A DNA stretch of 64,000 nt from Cytophagales bacterium (GCA_017303805.1 JAFLBQ010000008.1:1-64000), one strand, 5' to 3'; counted from the first letter of the stretch, positions 24,904-34,424 are shown. Numbers and translations: made by a program. The notes: generated by a model not told the origin, from the sequence alone.

Positions 24904-27336
24904 ATGCTGAAGAATTTTTTTAATACGGCATGGCGTACCATTATCCGCCATAAGACTTATTCCATCATCAACTTCATAGGGCTTATGTGCGGGCTTACAT
25001 TGGCCTTACTCATTTTTGCTTATGTGCGAAGCGAGCTCAGCTACGATAAATTTCATGCGAACTCCGAAAGGCTTTATCGGTTTGGCTATACGGTACCCAA
25101 TGGACTAAAGATTGCAAGCGTGCCTCCGCCTATTGCCGTAACCCTTAAAGAATTCTTTCCGCAGGTGGAAGAGGTAGCGCGGGTGTATGGCCGCAATGTG
25201 AGTATTTCACTTAAAGAAGAAAGTACTTCGTTTGAAGAGAGCAGCGTGTATTTTGTTGACTCGGCATTTACGAAAATGTTCAGTCTTGAATTCGTAAAGG
25301 GCAGCCCTACCCGGGCACTCTACGATAAATACACCGTACTGATTAATGAAGAAATGGCCACCAAGTACTTTGGCGACAAAAATCCGGTTGGCGAATCGTT
25401 AACCTTTGCCGGAAGACATGCCTTTAAAATAATTGGCGTTGTTAAAGACTTTCCTGAAAATTCGCACCTCCGGTTTAATATGCTGGCCACCTACGATGAC
25501 ATGTACGAACTGGAAGACGAACAAACCGAGGCCGTACTTCGCAATAACTTTGCCCAGAACTTTGTAATAAGCCACTCGTACACTTACGTGTTGTTGCGGC
25601 CAGGCGAAGATTTTAAAAATGTAAACGACCAAATGGATGCCTTCGTTAAAAAATACGCGCATCCGAAGTTGCAGATAGGCCAAAAGTTTGCATTACAGCC
25701 CCTTACCGATTTGCATTTGAAAAGCGACTACCAGGGCGAGCCAACAGCTACCAATACGCTGGCCAATATTTATATTTTTATAACTGCCGGTTTGCTTACA
25801 CTGCTGGTAGCATGTATAAACTATATCAACCTGAGCACCGCCCAATCGCTAACGCGAATAAAAGAGATTGGGATTCGTAAAATCCTCGGCTCGATGAAAG
25901 CACAATTGATTGTTCAGTTTCTTGCCGAAAGTTTTTTGTTCTGCCTGGTGGCCTTACTTATCAGCGTTATAGCCTTTGAATTTACACTGCCGCTGCTCAA
26001 CCAACTTACCGGCAAACAGCTTCAGTTTGTTACTTCAATGGATGCCTGGATGATCGGAGCCTCGCTGTTGCTCTTGGTGATTATAACGGTGGTAGCGGGT
26101 GGCTATCCGGCTTACTTTGTTACCCGGTTTGAATCGGTGAGCGCATTAAAAGGAACGGGCAGTGGCCATGGCAATCAGTTTATGAGAAAAACGTTGGTGG
26201 TAGTACAACTTGCCATCGCATGCACGTTGTTGTCCGGTTCAATCCTGATCATCCGGCAATTAAATTTTTTACAAAGCAAGCCTTTAGGTTTTGACCGCGA
26301 CCATGTAATTAATATTCCGCTATACAGCCAAAATCTTAATGGCTACTTTCAACAAAGCGATTCAACATTCAAACAACGTCTTCAAACCTTGCGCGATAAG
26401 ATTGAAGCGCAAAGCGGCATCCGCTACACAACGCTTTCGCAAGGCACACCGGGTAATGGCGCCATCTACAGAGGTACCATTCCTGAAGGATTCACCGCTG
26501 AAGAAAACTTGTTTATTGCCAACATGTCGGTAGATTATGATTTTCTGGCTGTGTACGGGATGGAGGTAATTGCCGGCCGCAGTTTTAGCCGTGATTACGG
26601 TACCGATCTTAAAGAGGCATTCATCGTAAATGAATCGGCCGTAAAGGAATTTAACTGGGGCACCCCGGAAGAGGCACTCGGCAAAACCCTGAATCGTGAA
26701 GGGAAGATTGGTAAGGTTATTGGCGTTGTGAAAGACTTTAATTTTACTGCCCTTACAACACCCATTACCGGGCTTGTTGCTTCGTTAGATCCCAACCAAT
26801 ACAATACCTTATCTATCAAATTTGAAAACGCTAATATTGAAACCACCATTAAGACCATTGAAAAAGAGTGGAACACGTTGTTTCCTGAAAAAGCATTTCA
26901 ATATTCATTTCTTACAGAGCAACTCAACCAGCAATACGCCAACTTCAAGAATTTCGGAAGCCTTATTCAGGCCTTTAGCGGTATTGCCATACTTATCTCG
27001 TGCCTGGGTGTGTACGGTTTGGTAATGTTTATTGTACAGCGAAAAGTAAAGGAGATTGGTGTACGCAAGGTTTTGGGTGCCAGCATCTCTTCCATCTTAA
27101 ACTTGATTTATAAAGATTTTGCGGTGGTGCTGCTGATCGGGTTTTTTATTGCTATACCGGCTTCCTACTACTTTTTAGATCAGTGGCTTACTAATTTTAC
27201 CTACCGCATTGATATTGGTGTGGTAACCTACCTGATTAGCCTGGTGGTTATTGTGCTGATAGTTGCGCTTACCATCAGTTACCAGGCCCTGCGCGCAGCA
27301 CAGGCGAACCCGGTTAAAAGTTTGAGAAGTGAATAA
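24904..27336 (+). CDS. MacB/FtsX-type ABC permease (second of three in tandem)
   Basis: An 810-residue protein with the same double FtsX layout as its neighbours but clearly divergent from both. The first helix cluster carries N-Y-I-N-L-S-T-A-Q-S in place of N-F-M-N-L-A-T-A-R-S, followed by I-K-E-I-G-I-R-K-I-L-G-S. The C-terminal half has V-K-E-I-G-V-R-K-V-L-G-A-S. It ends P-V-K-S-L-R-S-E. The periplasmic segments differ most, which suggests a different partner or substrate. It starts about 70 bp after the previous permease stop, on the same strand. Confidence 0.85.
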   Translation: MLKNFFNTAWRTIIRHKTYSIINFIGLMCGLTLALLIFAYVRSELSYDKFHANSERLYRFGYTVPNGLKIASVPPPIAVTLKEFFPQVEEVARVYGRNVSISLKEESTSFEESSVYFVDSAFTKMFSLEFVKGSPTRALYDKYTVLINEEMATKYFGDKNPVGESLTFAGRHAFKIIGVVKDFPENSHLRFNMLATYDDMYELEDEQTEAVLRNNFAQNFVISHSYTYVLLRPGEDFKNVNDQMDAFVKKYAHPKLQIGQKFALQPLTDLHLKSDYQGEPTATNTLANIYIFITAGLLTLLVACINYINLSTAQSLTRIKEIGIRKILGSMKAQLIVQFLAESFLFCLVALLISVIAFEFTLPLLNQLTGKQLQFVTSMDAWMIGASLLLLVIITVVAGGYPAYFVTRFESVSALKGTGSGHGNQFMRKTLVVVQLAIACTLLSGSILIIRQLNFLQSKPLGFDRDHVINIPLYSQNLNGYFQQSDSTFKQRLQTLRDKIEAQSGIRYTTLSQGTPGNGAIYRGTIPEGFTAEENLFIANMSVDYDFLAVYGMEVIAGRSFSRDYGTDLKEAFIVNESAVKEFNWGTPEEALGKTLNREGKIGKVIGVVKDFNFTALTTPITGLVASLDPNQYNTLSIKFENANIETTIKTIEKEWNTLFPEKAFQYSFLTEQLNQQYANFKNFGSLIQAFSGIAILISCLGVYGLVMFIVQRKVKEIGVRKVLGASISSILNLIYKDFAVVLLIGFFIAIPASYYFLDQWLTNFTYRIDIGVVTYLISLVVIVLIVALTISYQALRAAQANPVKSLRSE

Positions 27337-27389
27337 CCAATGCAAAACTATTTTTGATATTCGGCAAGCTTGATTTAGTGGTTATCTTA

Positions 27390-27397
27390 TACATTTG
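27390..27397 (+). promoter_or_regulatory. Candidate -7 box before third permease
   Basis: TACATTTG matches the Bacteroidota TANNTTTG -7 consensus, 20 bp before the ATG. No convincing -33 element is visible at the usual spacing. Confidence 0.3.
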
Positions 27398-27416
27398 AAA
27401 CTAGCCTAATCTACAC

Positions 27417-29774
27417 ATGCTCTACAACTATTTAAAAATAGCCCTGCGTAATCTGCAACGCAATTCCATTTATTCGTTCATTAATATTACCGGCCTGGCC
27501 GTGGGTATTGCCAGCAGTGTGCTAATTTTTTTATGGGTATTCAACGAACGCACGTACGATCAATTTCATACCAACCACGAACGCCTGGGGCAAATTTGGG
27601 TTCATAACGAGTTCAGCGATAACATTGCCACCTATAACTCTGTGCCACTACCCGTGTACGAGTTTTTAAAAACCTACGATGCCCGTATAAAAAATACCAG
27701 CCTCGCCTATTGGTCGTATGAACAACTGCTTACTGTGGGCGAAACTAAAATCCGGCAAGAAGGCCAGTTTGCCACTCCTGAATTTCTGGAAATGTTTCAG
27801 TTTCCATTTGTTAAAGGTTCTGCGGCCGCACTCAATGATCCTTCGTCTTTAATCATTACAGAGTCGTTGGCTACAACATTGTTTGGCGATGCAGAGGCAA
27901 TGAATAAGAGCGTACTGTTGGATAACACCTACGAACTGAAGATAGGCGGTATCTTAAAAGACCTGCCCCAAAACTCTTCTTTTCAATTTAAGTTTCTTGC
28001 CCCGTGGTCTATTTTCGCCCAACAAGACTGGATAAAATCAAAACAAGATGCCTGGGACGATCAATCGTTCCCGATTTATGTAGAACTTCAGGAAGGAGCT
28101 AACCTGGCAGAAGTAAATGCCGGCATCAAAAATATCATTCGCGATAAAGTACCGGACGAAAAAGTGGATGTTTTTATCCATCCGTTAAAAGAATGGCACT
28201 TGCGCTCCCAATTTCAAGATGGTAAGCAAACAGGGGGCATGAACGACTACGTTACCGGCTTTACCTTTATTGCCATTTTTATATTAGTAATTGCCTGCAT
28301 TAACTTTATGAACCTGGCCACCGCCCGCAGCGAACATCGCGCGCGCGAAGTAGGCATTCGTAAATCCATCGGTTCGCGCAGAAGAGAACTTATCTGGCAA
28401 TTTATAGGCGAATCGGTTTTAATTACGGCCGTTGCATTTGTCTTTGCGCTTGTGTTGGTAGAACTGGCCCTGCCACTCTTCAACAACCTGGTAGGCAATA
28501 CCCTCACAATTCAGTACACTTCGCCCATCATGTGGGTGCTGGCACTGGCCTTTATCATTAGTACCGGGTTCTTTGCCGGCAGCTATCCTGCGCTGTACCT
28601 CTCTTCGTTTAACCCGGCCAGCGTTTTAAAAGGAAAACCCAACACCGGGCGCAAGGCGTTAGCACCGCGTAAATTTTTGGTGTCGCTGCAATTCTTCTTC
28701 TCCATCTGCTTAATTGTGAGCATGGTGGTTATTTACAAACAAATTGAATTTGTGAAGGCCCGCAATACCGGCTACAACCGCGATGGATTGGTAATGATTA
28801 CCAACAACGAAGAACTTGATAAGAATTACACCACTCTGCACGAAAAACTATTGGCTTCGGGTTATGTTACTTCGGTAACAACTTCCAGCAGCCCGATTAC
28901 TTCCATTTATGGTAACAATACCTTAGACTGGCCTGGCAAACCGGCAGATCGCGAAATACTTTTTTCACGGGTATTTATTGGCGATAACTACACCACAACG
29001 ATGGGAATTACAATGGCCGAAGGCCGGGCTTTTTCCGAAACTTTTAAAAGTGATACCGCAGCCATGATCTTAAACCAGGCAGCCGTTGATGTAATGGGTT
29101 TGGAAAATCCGGTGGGAACAACAGTAACACTATGGAGCCGTAAGTGGACCGTGGTTGGCGTAATGAATGATGTGTTAATGACCTCGCCCTTTCGGAATAT
29201 TCAACCGGGGTTTTTTCTCTACGGCCCCAAAGGCGAAACCATTACGCTGCGCCTGAGTGATGCCCATACTACCGCTGCTGCGTTGCAAGGCATCGAGCCT
29301 ATCTTTAAAGCGCTAAATCCCTCCTTTCCTTTTGAATATGAATTTGTTGATCAAACATTTCAGCGCAAGTTTGCCGGCATTAACATGATAGGCGTGCTGG
29401 CTTCGGTGTTTGCAGGGCTGGCTATTTTAATAACCTGCCTCGGGCTATTGGGCCTGGCTACTTTTACAGCCGAGCAACGCACCAAAGAAATCGGGATCCG
29501 CAAAGTATTGGGGGCTACCAATCTTAATATTGTAACCCTCATTTCAAAAGACTTTACGCGGTTGGTGTTATTCGGGTTTGTGTTTGCTGCCCCGGTTACC
29601 TGGTATGGTTTAAACTACTGGCTGGAAAAAAGCTACTCCTACCGCATAGGTATTGCGTGGTGGATAATTCCCGCAGCGGGCATGGTGGCAATGGGTTTAA
29701 CGTTGCTGATAGTGGCTGCGCAGGCCCTGCGCGCGGCAGCCAGCAACCCTTCCGAAAGTTTACGTACCGAATAA
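27417..29774 (+). CDS. MacB/FtsX-type ABC permease (third of three in tandem)
   Basis: A 785-residue protein, near-colinear with the first permease of the cluster: N-F-M-N-L-A-T-A-R-S-E followed by R-E-V-G-I-R-K-S-I-G-S, and T-K-E-I-G-I-R-K-V-L-G-A-T near the C-terminus. It ends P-S-E-S-L-R-T-E. The likeness over most of the length indicates a local duplication, with the more divergent second gene lying between the two copies. A candidate -7 box sits just upstream, so it may have its own promoter. The GIN-domain protein follows after about 60 bp. Confidence 0.85.
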   Translation: MLYNYLKIALRNLQRNSIYSFINITGLAVGIASSVLIFLWVFNERTYDQFHTNHERLGQIWVHNEFSDNIATYNSVPLPVYEFLKTYDARIKNTSLAYWSYEQLLTVGETKIRQEGQFATPEFLEMFQFPFVKGSAAALNDPSSLIITESLATTLFGDAEAMNKSVLLDNTYELKIGGILKDLPQNSSFQFKFLAPWSIFAQQDWIKSKQDAWDDQSFPIYVELQEGANLAEVNAGIKNIIRDKVPDEKVDVFIHPLKEWHLRSQFQDGKQTGGMNDYVTGFTFIAIFILVIACINFMNLATARSEHRAREVGIRKSIGSRRRELIWQFIGESVLITAVAFVFALVLVELALPLFNNLVGNTLTIQYTSPIMWVLALAFIISTGFFAGSYPALYLSSFNPASVLKGKPNTGRKALAPRKFLVSLQFFFSICLIVSMVVIYKQIEFVKARNTGYNRDGLVMITNNEELDKNYTTLHEKLLASGYVTSVTTSSSPITSIYGNNTLDWPGKPADREILFSRVFIGDNYTTTMGITMAEGRAFSETFKSDTAAMILNQAAVDVMGLENPVGTTVTLWSRKWTVVGVMNDVLMTSPFRNIQPGFFLYGPKGETITLRLSDAHTTAAALQGIEPIFKALNPSFPFEYEFVDQTFQRKFAGINMIGVLASVFAGLAILITCLGLLGLATFTAEQRTKEIGIRKVLGATNLNIVTLISKDFTRLVLFGFVFAAPVTWYGLNYWLEKSYSYRIGIAWWIIPAAGMVAMGLTLLIVAAQALRAAASNPSESLRTE

Positions 29775-29835
29775 TTTTTGCTAACGTATAGGGGTAAGCT
29801 GTTCATTGCATGTCGTAGTTGCAAATACGCATGCC

Positions 29836-30570
29836 ATGAACAAAAATCTGCTTTTGCTTCTATTCTTGGTGCCGGCCATAGCCACCGCCCAGGAGATTGA
29901 GAAAAAACTCCGGCCTTTTTCTAAGCTCACGGTGTCGCCAAAAATTAACCTCGTGCTTACCCAAGGCACAGAAGAATCTATCCGCATTGTGTATTCCAAC
30001 ATTAATGCTGCCCAGATTAACGTGCAGGCAGAAGGCGAAAAACTACGCATTTACCTGGACGATGCCCGGATTGTGGACCGAAGAGAATACCATGATGACT
30101 ATCACGGCAGGCGCAGCATTTATCATACCGCCCTGGTAACTGCGTATGTTACCTTTCGTGATTTAAAACTACTGGAAGTACGGGGCGACCAGGATGTAAC
30201 CGTTAACCAGATTACGGGTACCGATAATTTGGTAATACGTGCTTATGGAAGTTCTGAAATTACGGTTGACTCGTTACAAGTGCGCGCCCTAAAAGTAGTT
30301 GCTTATGGCGAAAACCGGATAAAACTAAAAGCGGGCCGGGCAGGTACGCAGCGTTACGTGTTGTATGGTGAAAACAAAGTGGATAGCCGCAACCTGGATG
30401 GCCACACCATTAGCAGCAGTATTTATGGCGAGGGGCAATTGAGCGTAAATGCCTCGGATGAAGTACGGATAAATGCAATTGGAGAACCCGAAATTAACAT
30501 AAGCGGAACTTCGTTTATAAATAAGGGCCTCGTTATTGGGCGGCCCCACATCAGCAAAGAAGATCGTTAA
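29836..30570 (+). CDS. Exported GIN-domain (DUF2807) adhesin-like protein
   Basis: A 244-residue protein starting at the ATG at 29836; an upstream non-ATG frame adds 10 residues before a clean signal peptide. Signal peptide about 1-18 (ending A-T-A-Q). The rest is the repetitive beta-structure of head-GIN domains: F-S-K-L-T-V near the start, L-L-E-V-R-G-D, V-I-R-A-Y-G-S-S-E-I-T-V, then Y-G-E-N and Y-G-E-G turns, and G-E-P-E-I-N-I-S-G at the end. Such proteins are putative surface or periplasmic auto-adhesive proteins; their role is unproven. It is downstream of the three permeases and convergent with the MmcQ/YjbR gene, overlapping it by 4 bp. Confidence 0.8.
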   Translation: MNKNLLLLLFLVPAIATAQEIEKKLRPFSKLTVSPKINLVLTQGTEESIRIVYSNINAAQINVQAEGEKLRIYLDDARIVDRREYHDDYHGRRSIYHTALVTAYVTFRDLKLLEVRGDQDVTVNQITGTDNLVIRAYGSSEITVDSLQVRALKVVAYGENRIKLKAGRAGTQRYVLYGENKVDSRNLDGHTISSSIYGEGQLSVNASDEVRINAIGEPEINISGTSFINKGLVIGRPHISKEDR

Positions 30571-30896
30571 TTCCTCTTTGGATTTCGCGCTCCTGAACTT
30601 ACTGCGGTGTAGGCCGTATGCAACGCATCGTTTAATAATCCCGCGCTAATTTTTTTCAAATCAACAAAGGTCCAACCTTGTTTACCCCATTTATTGGGAA
30701 CGGGCGTAAAAGCCGGGTTGAGACAAAAAACTGATTGATCAGTCTCATTAAACTTTAAACACGCAACCCGGGTAGTGGTATTAAGCGTGGCAAAAATTTT
30801 ATTCTTTACCCGAAACGAAAGCTTTTCGAAATGCGGAAGTTCTACCACCTGTGGTAACTGCAGAGCAGCCTTCTTAAACCGGGTTTCAGTGACCAT
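30567..30896 (-). CDS. MmcQ/YjbR family protein
   Basis: A 109-residue protein from the ATG at 30896 (an upstream TTG would give 120). The pattern R-F-K-K-A-A-L-Q-L-P-Q-V-V-E-L-P-H-F near the start, then S-F-R-V-K-N-K-I-F-A-T-L, and N-K-W-G-K-Q-G-W-T-F-V-D-L near the end is the CyaY-like MmcQ/YjbR fold. Members have a double-wing fold and are described as possible DNA-binding proteins, with no established function. It is convergent with the GIN-domain gene with overlapping stops. Confidence 0.8.
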   Translation of the reverse strand: MVTETRFKKAALQLPQVVELPHFEKLSFRVKNKIFATLNTTTRVACLKFNETDQSVFCLNPAFTPVPNKWGKQGWTFVDLKKISAGLLNDALHTAYTAVSSGARNPKRN

Positions 30897-31119
30897 GCGT
30901 TTTATCCCGAATTGGTATAACCACTCCAAAATAAGGATAAACTCAGCGATTTCTTACGCACGATTTTCAGAACCTCCAAAATATTGCACCTCTCAAATTT
31001 TACAGATTTGGCCTATTTTTTATTCATGTGGGCATAAATAGCGTAGAAAGAAGGCGTATCATTGCACCACTTTTTAATCACCGGACCCAAAATTGACCAT
31101 GTAGGTCAAACTTTTTTGT

Positions 31120-32475
31120 ATGTACCATTTCTCTGCTTCCGTTAAGGTTGCCTTCATCTTGTTAGGAGTAGCCCTTGCACAAACTATTCAGGCCCAAAAC
31201 TATACAACAACGGCCTCGGGCGCCTGGGCAACTGCTTCCAACTGGAGCAATACTTCGGGCTGGGGTGGCACCACACCTTCTACCACTGGCGGGCACACTT
31301 CGGGTACTGCAACGGTTAACCACAACATGACCGTTACCGGTAACTACAGCCTGGCCAGTGCAACCTTGTTAATCAATGCCGGCAAAAGCGTATTGGTTAC
31401 AGGCAACTTAACGCTGGGTGGTGGCGGAACAATAAACGTATATGGCACCTTAGAAATAAACGGAGACCTTACGTTAAATTCTTATTTGTACATCTACCCC
31501 GGTGGGCAGGTTATTGTGCATGGCAACGTAATTGTAAATAGCGATAACTATCTGAACATTGGTACGAGCACCGCACCACCGCCCTACGCAGATTTAATTG
31601 TTTACCAGAATCTTGTTTCCAACTCCAGTGGCGATATAACCGTTAACCGCAATGGCCGCGTGGCCGTATTCGGGAATATAACCGCTACGGGCGGAGGAAC
31701 TGTTTTTACAATAAACAATGGTGGCCAGGTATATGTGCATGGCAACGTTAATTTTACCGGCAACGGAAGTTCTATTGTAAACAACAATACTACCAGCCCT
31801 TATGGTTTGTATGTAAATGGCACGGTAACAAACTCTGGAGGAGGCAGCACCACAACTGCCAACCGGGGAAACAAGACAACCATGCAAAACACCAACCCTG
31901 GCTTTTACGGTTGGGTGCAAAATATTCCGGCAAGTCCGCTGCCTATTGAGTTAATTTATTTTAAAGGCGAACTGCAAGCAGGCCAGGCAGTACTTACGTG
32001 GGCGACCGCTTCCGAAAAGAATTTCTACAAGTTTGTGATTGAATACGCCTTAAACGGGCAGACATTTGAACCTGTTGGCGAGGTGGTTGGCTCGGGTGTT
32101 GATTCGTATGAACTCAAAACCTATACCTACCATACCGCGGCTACCGCCTCTAAAAACTACTATCGATTAAAATCAATCGATCAGGACGGATCGTTTGAAT
32201 ACTCTCCCATTGTGTTAATAAGTCGCGCGGTAGAAATGCACCTGGAGATTTACCCCAACCCGGCTGTGGATTACATTACCATTCAGATCAATTTCGATCC
32301 CGGCTCTATGGATCACATTCAGGTTGTAAGCCAAACCGGGTTAGTGGTTGCCACAGCCGATGTAAATTCCAACAAGATTACAATACAACTTGATCAACCT
32401 CAGGCGGGTGTTTACCTGGTGCATTACAAAGGCAGTCTCGACAAAACAGCCCGATTGGTTATTAAAGGAAATTAG
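31120..32475 (+). CDS. Secreted repeat-rich protein with T9SS C-terminal sorting domain
   Basis: A 451-residue exported protein with a signal peptide (about 1-25, ending I-Q-A-Q). A Gly/Asn/Thr-rich stretch (about 40-260) with runs such as G-N-L-T-L-G-G-G-G and V-H-G-N-V reads as a right-handed beta-helix. A T-W-A-T-A-S-E-K-N fibronectin-like segment (about 290-350) follows, then a type A sorting domain of about 75 residues (E-I-Y-P-N-P-A-V-D-Y...G-V-Y-L-V-H-Y...L-V-I-K-G). The sorting domain routes the protein through the type IX secretion system to the cell surface. There are no catalytic motifs, so it is probably adhesive or structural. Confidence 0.85.
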   Translation: MYHFSASVKVAFILLGVALAQTIQAQNYTTTASGAWATASNWSNTSGWGGTTPSTTGGHTSGTATVNHNMTVTGNYSLASATLLINAGKSVLVTGNLTLGGGGTINVYGTLEINGDLTLNSYLYIYPGGQVIVHGNVIVNSDNYLNIGTSTAPPPYADLIVYQNLVSNSSGDITVNRNGRVAVFGNITATGGGTVFTINNGGQVYVHGNVNFTGNGSSIVNNNTTSPYGLYVNGTVTNSGGGSTTTANRGNKTTMQNTNPGFYGWVQNIPASPLPIELIYFKGELQAGQAVLTWATASEKNFYKFVIEYALNGQTFEPVGEVVGSGVDSYELKTYTYHTAATASKNYYRLKSIDQDGSFEYSPIVLISRAVEMHLEIYPNPAVDYITIQINFDPGSMDHIQVVSQTGLVVATADVNSNKITIQLDQPQAGVYLVHYKGSLDKTARLVIKGN

Positions 32476-32648
32476 TGGCAACCTTTAGGGTACTTGCACT
32501 AACCTGCTTCGAAAGGCCTGCAATCTTTCAGTTGCTATCAGCCAGGCAGACTGATCGGATGAGTTAGTTGTAGTCTAAACAATAAGCAGGTATAATGGTA
32601 TTTTAATACTTCGTAAAGAAAGGAAGCCGGGATTATCTAAATTTGTTA

Positions 32649-33449
32649 ATGCCAATTATTCAGCACCCGGCAGGACATACCTTACACTATCTCAAATCCG
32701 GCAAGGGCAATAAGGTGGTTTTATTTTTTCATGGCTTTGGCCAATCCAGTTCTGCTTTCGGGCGGGTTGCCGAATTATTACCCAATCACACCGTCTATTT
32801 TTTTGATCTCTTCTTTCATGGTGAAAGCAAGTGGCAGAGCGAAAAACCTATTCAAAAGTCTGACTGGAAAGAACTGATTCAAACATTTCTTACAGATAAT
32901 CAGATCGAAAAATTTGATTTGGTGGCATTTAGCATCGGGTGCAGGTTTGCTTTAACTACGGCCGAAATTTTTCCGGCACAAACCCAACACCTTATTTTAT
33001 TAGCAGCCGATGGCCTGCGTTTCCGGTTTTGGTATTGGCTGGCTACCTACCCCTACCTGCTCAGAAAATATTTTAAAACCCTGGTAACGAATCCGCACCG
33101 ATGGAACCGGCTCCTGCACACCGTTGAATTTCTTCGACTTATAGACCGGAAGTTGTTGCGGTTTGCACAAAGGCAAATGAACACACCGGAAAAACGGTTA
33201 CAAGTGTATAATTCATGGGTAAGCTTCAGGCACCTGAAAAGTTCTGCGGCCAGCCTGCAATTACTGGTGCGTAACCATAAAGTGGCGGTAATTTTAATTG
33301 CAGGCACACGCGATAAAATTGTACCGGCCAGGCTTATCAGCCGCCAGGCCGAAAAAATAAATGGCGCCCAGGTTTTCGGTATTGCAGCCGGCCATCACGA
33401 TCTGATCGCTTTAAGTCAGCCGATCTTACAAACCATTTTGAACCATTAA
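32649..33449 (+). CDS. Alpha/beta hydrolase
   Basis: A 266-residue cytoplasmic protein from the ATG at 32649 (an earlier TTG adds 2 residues). F-F-H-G-F-G-Q-S is the oxyanion-side loop. A-F-S-I-G carries the probable nucleophile serine; the first Gly of the usual GxSxG elbow is Ala here. A-G-T-R-D-K-I-V supplies the Asp and A-G-H-H-D-L the His. It is an unspecified esterase or lactonase-like hydrolase. It is monocistronic, with about 170 bp of featureless DNA upstream. Confidence 0.8.
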   Translation: MPIIQHPAGHTLHYLKSGKGNKVVLFFHGFGQSSSAFGRVAELLPNHTVYFFDLFFHGESKWQSEKPIQKSDWKELIQTFLTDNQIEKFDLVAFSIGCRFALTTAEIFPAQTQHLILLAADGLRFRFWYWLATYPYLLRKYFKTLVTNPHRWNRLLHTVEFLRLIDRKLLRFAQRQMNTPEKRLQVYNSWVSFRHLKSSAASLQLLVRNHKVAVILIAGTRDKIVPARLISRQAEKINGAQVFGIAAGHHDLIALSQPILQTILNH

Positions 33450-33487
33450 GAATGTTCTTTACTTTGGTGTAATTAAATTTTACCGCT

Positions 33488-33586
33488 ATGTCAAAAGGAA
33501 TGGATCGTAAGAAAGAAGAAAAGAAAAAGCCGCAAAAGACCTTGAAGGAAAAGCGTGCTGAGAAAAGAGCAAAGAAGAACTCTTAA
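33488..33586 (+). CDS. Small lysine-rich peptide gene (32 residues)
   Basis: A short open frame starting ATG with sequence beginning M-S-K-G-M-D-R-K-K-E and ending A-K-K-N-S. About half the residues are Lys or Arg, with 12 Lys in the first 27. A hairpin terminator begins 12 bp after its stop, as expected for a small independent transcript. I recall similar tiny M-S-K-G-M-D-x-K-K proteins annotated as hypothetical in other Bacteroidota, but cannot confirm this here. It could be a nucleic-acid-binding or ribosome-associated peptide. Confidence 0.6.
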   Translation: MSKGMDRKKEEKKKPQKTLKEKRAEKRAKKNS

Positions 33587-33597
33587 AATTTTCTTCC

Positions 33598-33623
33598 AAG
33601 CGCCAGCCGGTTCTGGCGCTTTT
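33598..33623 (+). terminator. Rho-independent terminator after small basic peptide
   Basis: A 9-bp perfect stem AAGCGCCAG (33598-33606) with CTGGCGCTT (33613-33621), a 6-nt loop, and a short T-tract after it. Confidence 0.8.
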
Positions 33624-33641
33624 CAATTTTAAATACCCTCA

Positions 33642-34409
33642 ATGAAATACCTCCTGCTTTTGGTTGCCTTAAGTTTTAGTGCAAAGGCACAAGATTTAGA
33701 ACTCTATCAAAAACTTGAGTTTAACGCCAGCAACGGATTAAACCTACCCTACCGCCTGTTGTTACCCGAAAAGTTAGAAGCCGGTAAAAAATACCCGGTA
33801 ATACTTTTGCTGCACGGTGCAGGCGAGCGAGGTAGCGACAACGAAAAGCAATTGGTGCATGGTGCTAAGCTCTTTGTTACGGAAGAAAATCGTAAAAACT
33901 TTCCGGCCATTGTAATTGCCCCGCAATGCCCGGCCGAGGGATACTGGGCGAGCGTATTGGTAGATCGCGCCACCAACCCCTTTGGTTTATCGTTCGATTA
34001 CAGCCGACCCATTACGCAACCCCTTGAAGCCGCCATTGAGTTGGTGAAAAAGATCCTGAAAGAACAACCAGCCGATAAAAGCCGGGTTTACATTACCGGT
34101 TTATCGATGGGTGGCATGGGTACCTTTGAAGCTGTTTACCGGTTTCCAAAACTTTTTGCGGCTGCCGCTCCTATTTGTGGCGGTGGAGATACTAAGCTGT
34201 ACTCCAGGCAGGCAGCTAAAGTTCCCTTCTGGATTTTTCATGGAGATGCCGATGCCGTAATTGATGTGAAAGAATCGCGGGCTATGGTTGAAAAACTAAA
34301 ATCATTGCAGGCAAAAGTAAAGTACACAGAATATGGTGGCGTTAACCATAACAGTTGGGACAATGCCTTTGCTGAACCGGATTTTTTAAAGTGGTTGTTA
34401 GGAAATTAG
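33642..34409 (+). CDS. Exported esterase/phospholipase-like alpha/beta hydrolase
   Basis: A 255-residue exported enzyme with a signal peptide (about 1-16, ending S-A-K-A-Q). The motif L-L-L-H-G-A-G-E-R-G-S-D is followed by the nucleophile elbow G-L-S-M-G-G (serine at about 153). H-G-D-A-D-A-V-I supplies the acid and N-H-N-S-W the histidine. The layout matches the putative esterase/polyhydroxybutyrate depolymerase-like family of alpha/beta hydrolases. It lies just downstream of a strong terminator. Substrate unknown. Confidence 0.85.
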   Translation: MKYLLLLVALSFSAKAQDLELYQKLEFNASNGLNLPYRLLLPEKLEAGKKYPVILLLHGAGERGSDNEKQLVHGAKLFVTEENRKNFPAIVIAPQCPAEGYWASVLVDRATNPFGLSFDYSRPITQPLEAAIELVKKILKEQPADKSRVYITGLSMGGMGTFEAVYRFPKLFAAAAPICGGGDTKLYSRQAAKVPFWIFHGDADAVIDVKESRAMVEKLKSLQAKVKYTEYGGVNHNSWDNAFAEPDFLKWLLGN

Positions 34410-34424
34410 AGCCGTTAAGAAATT

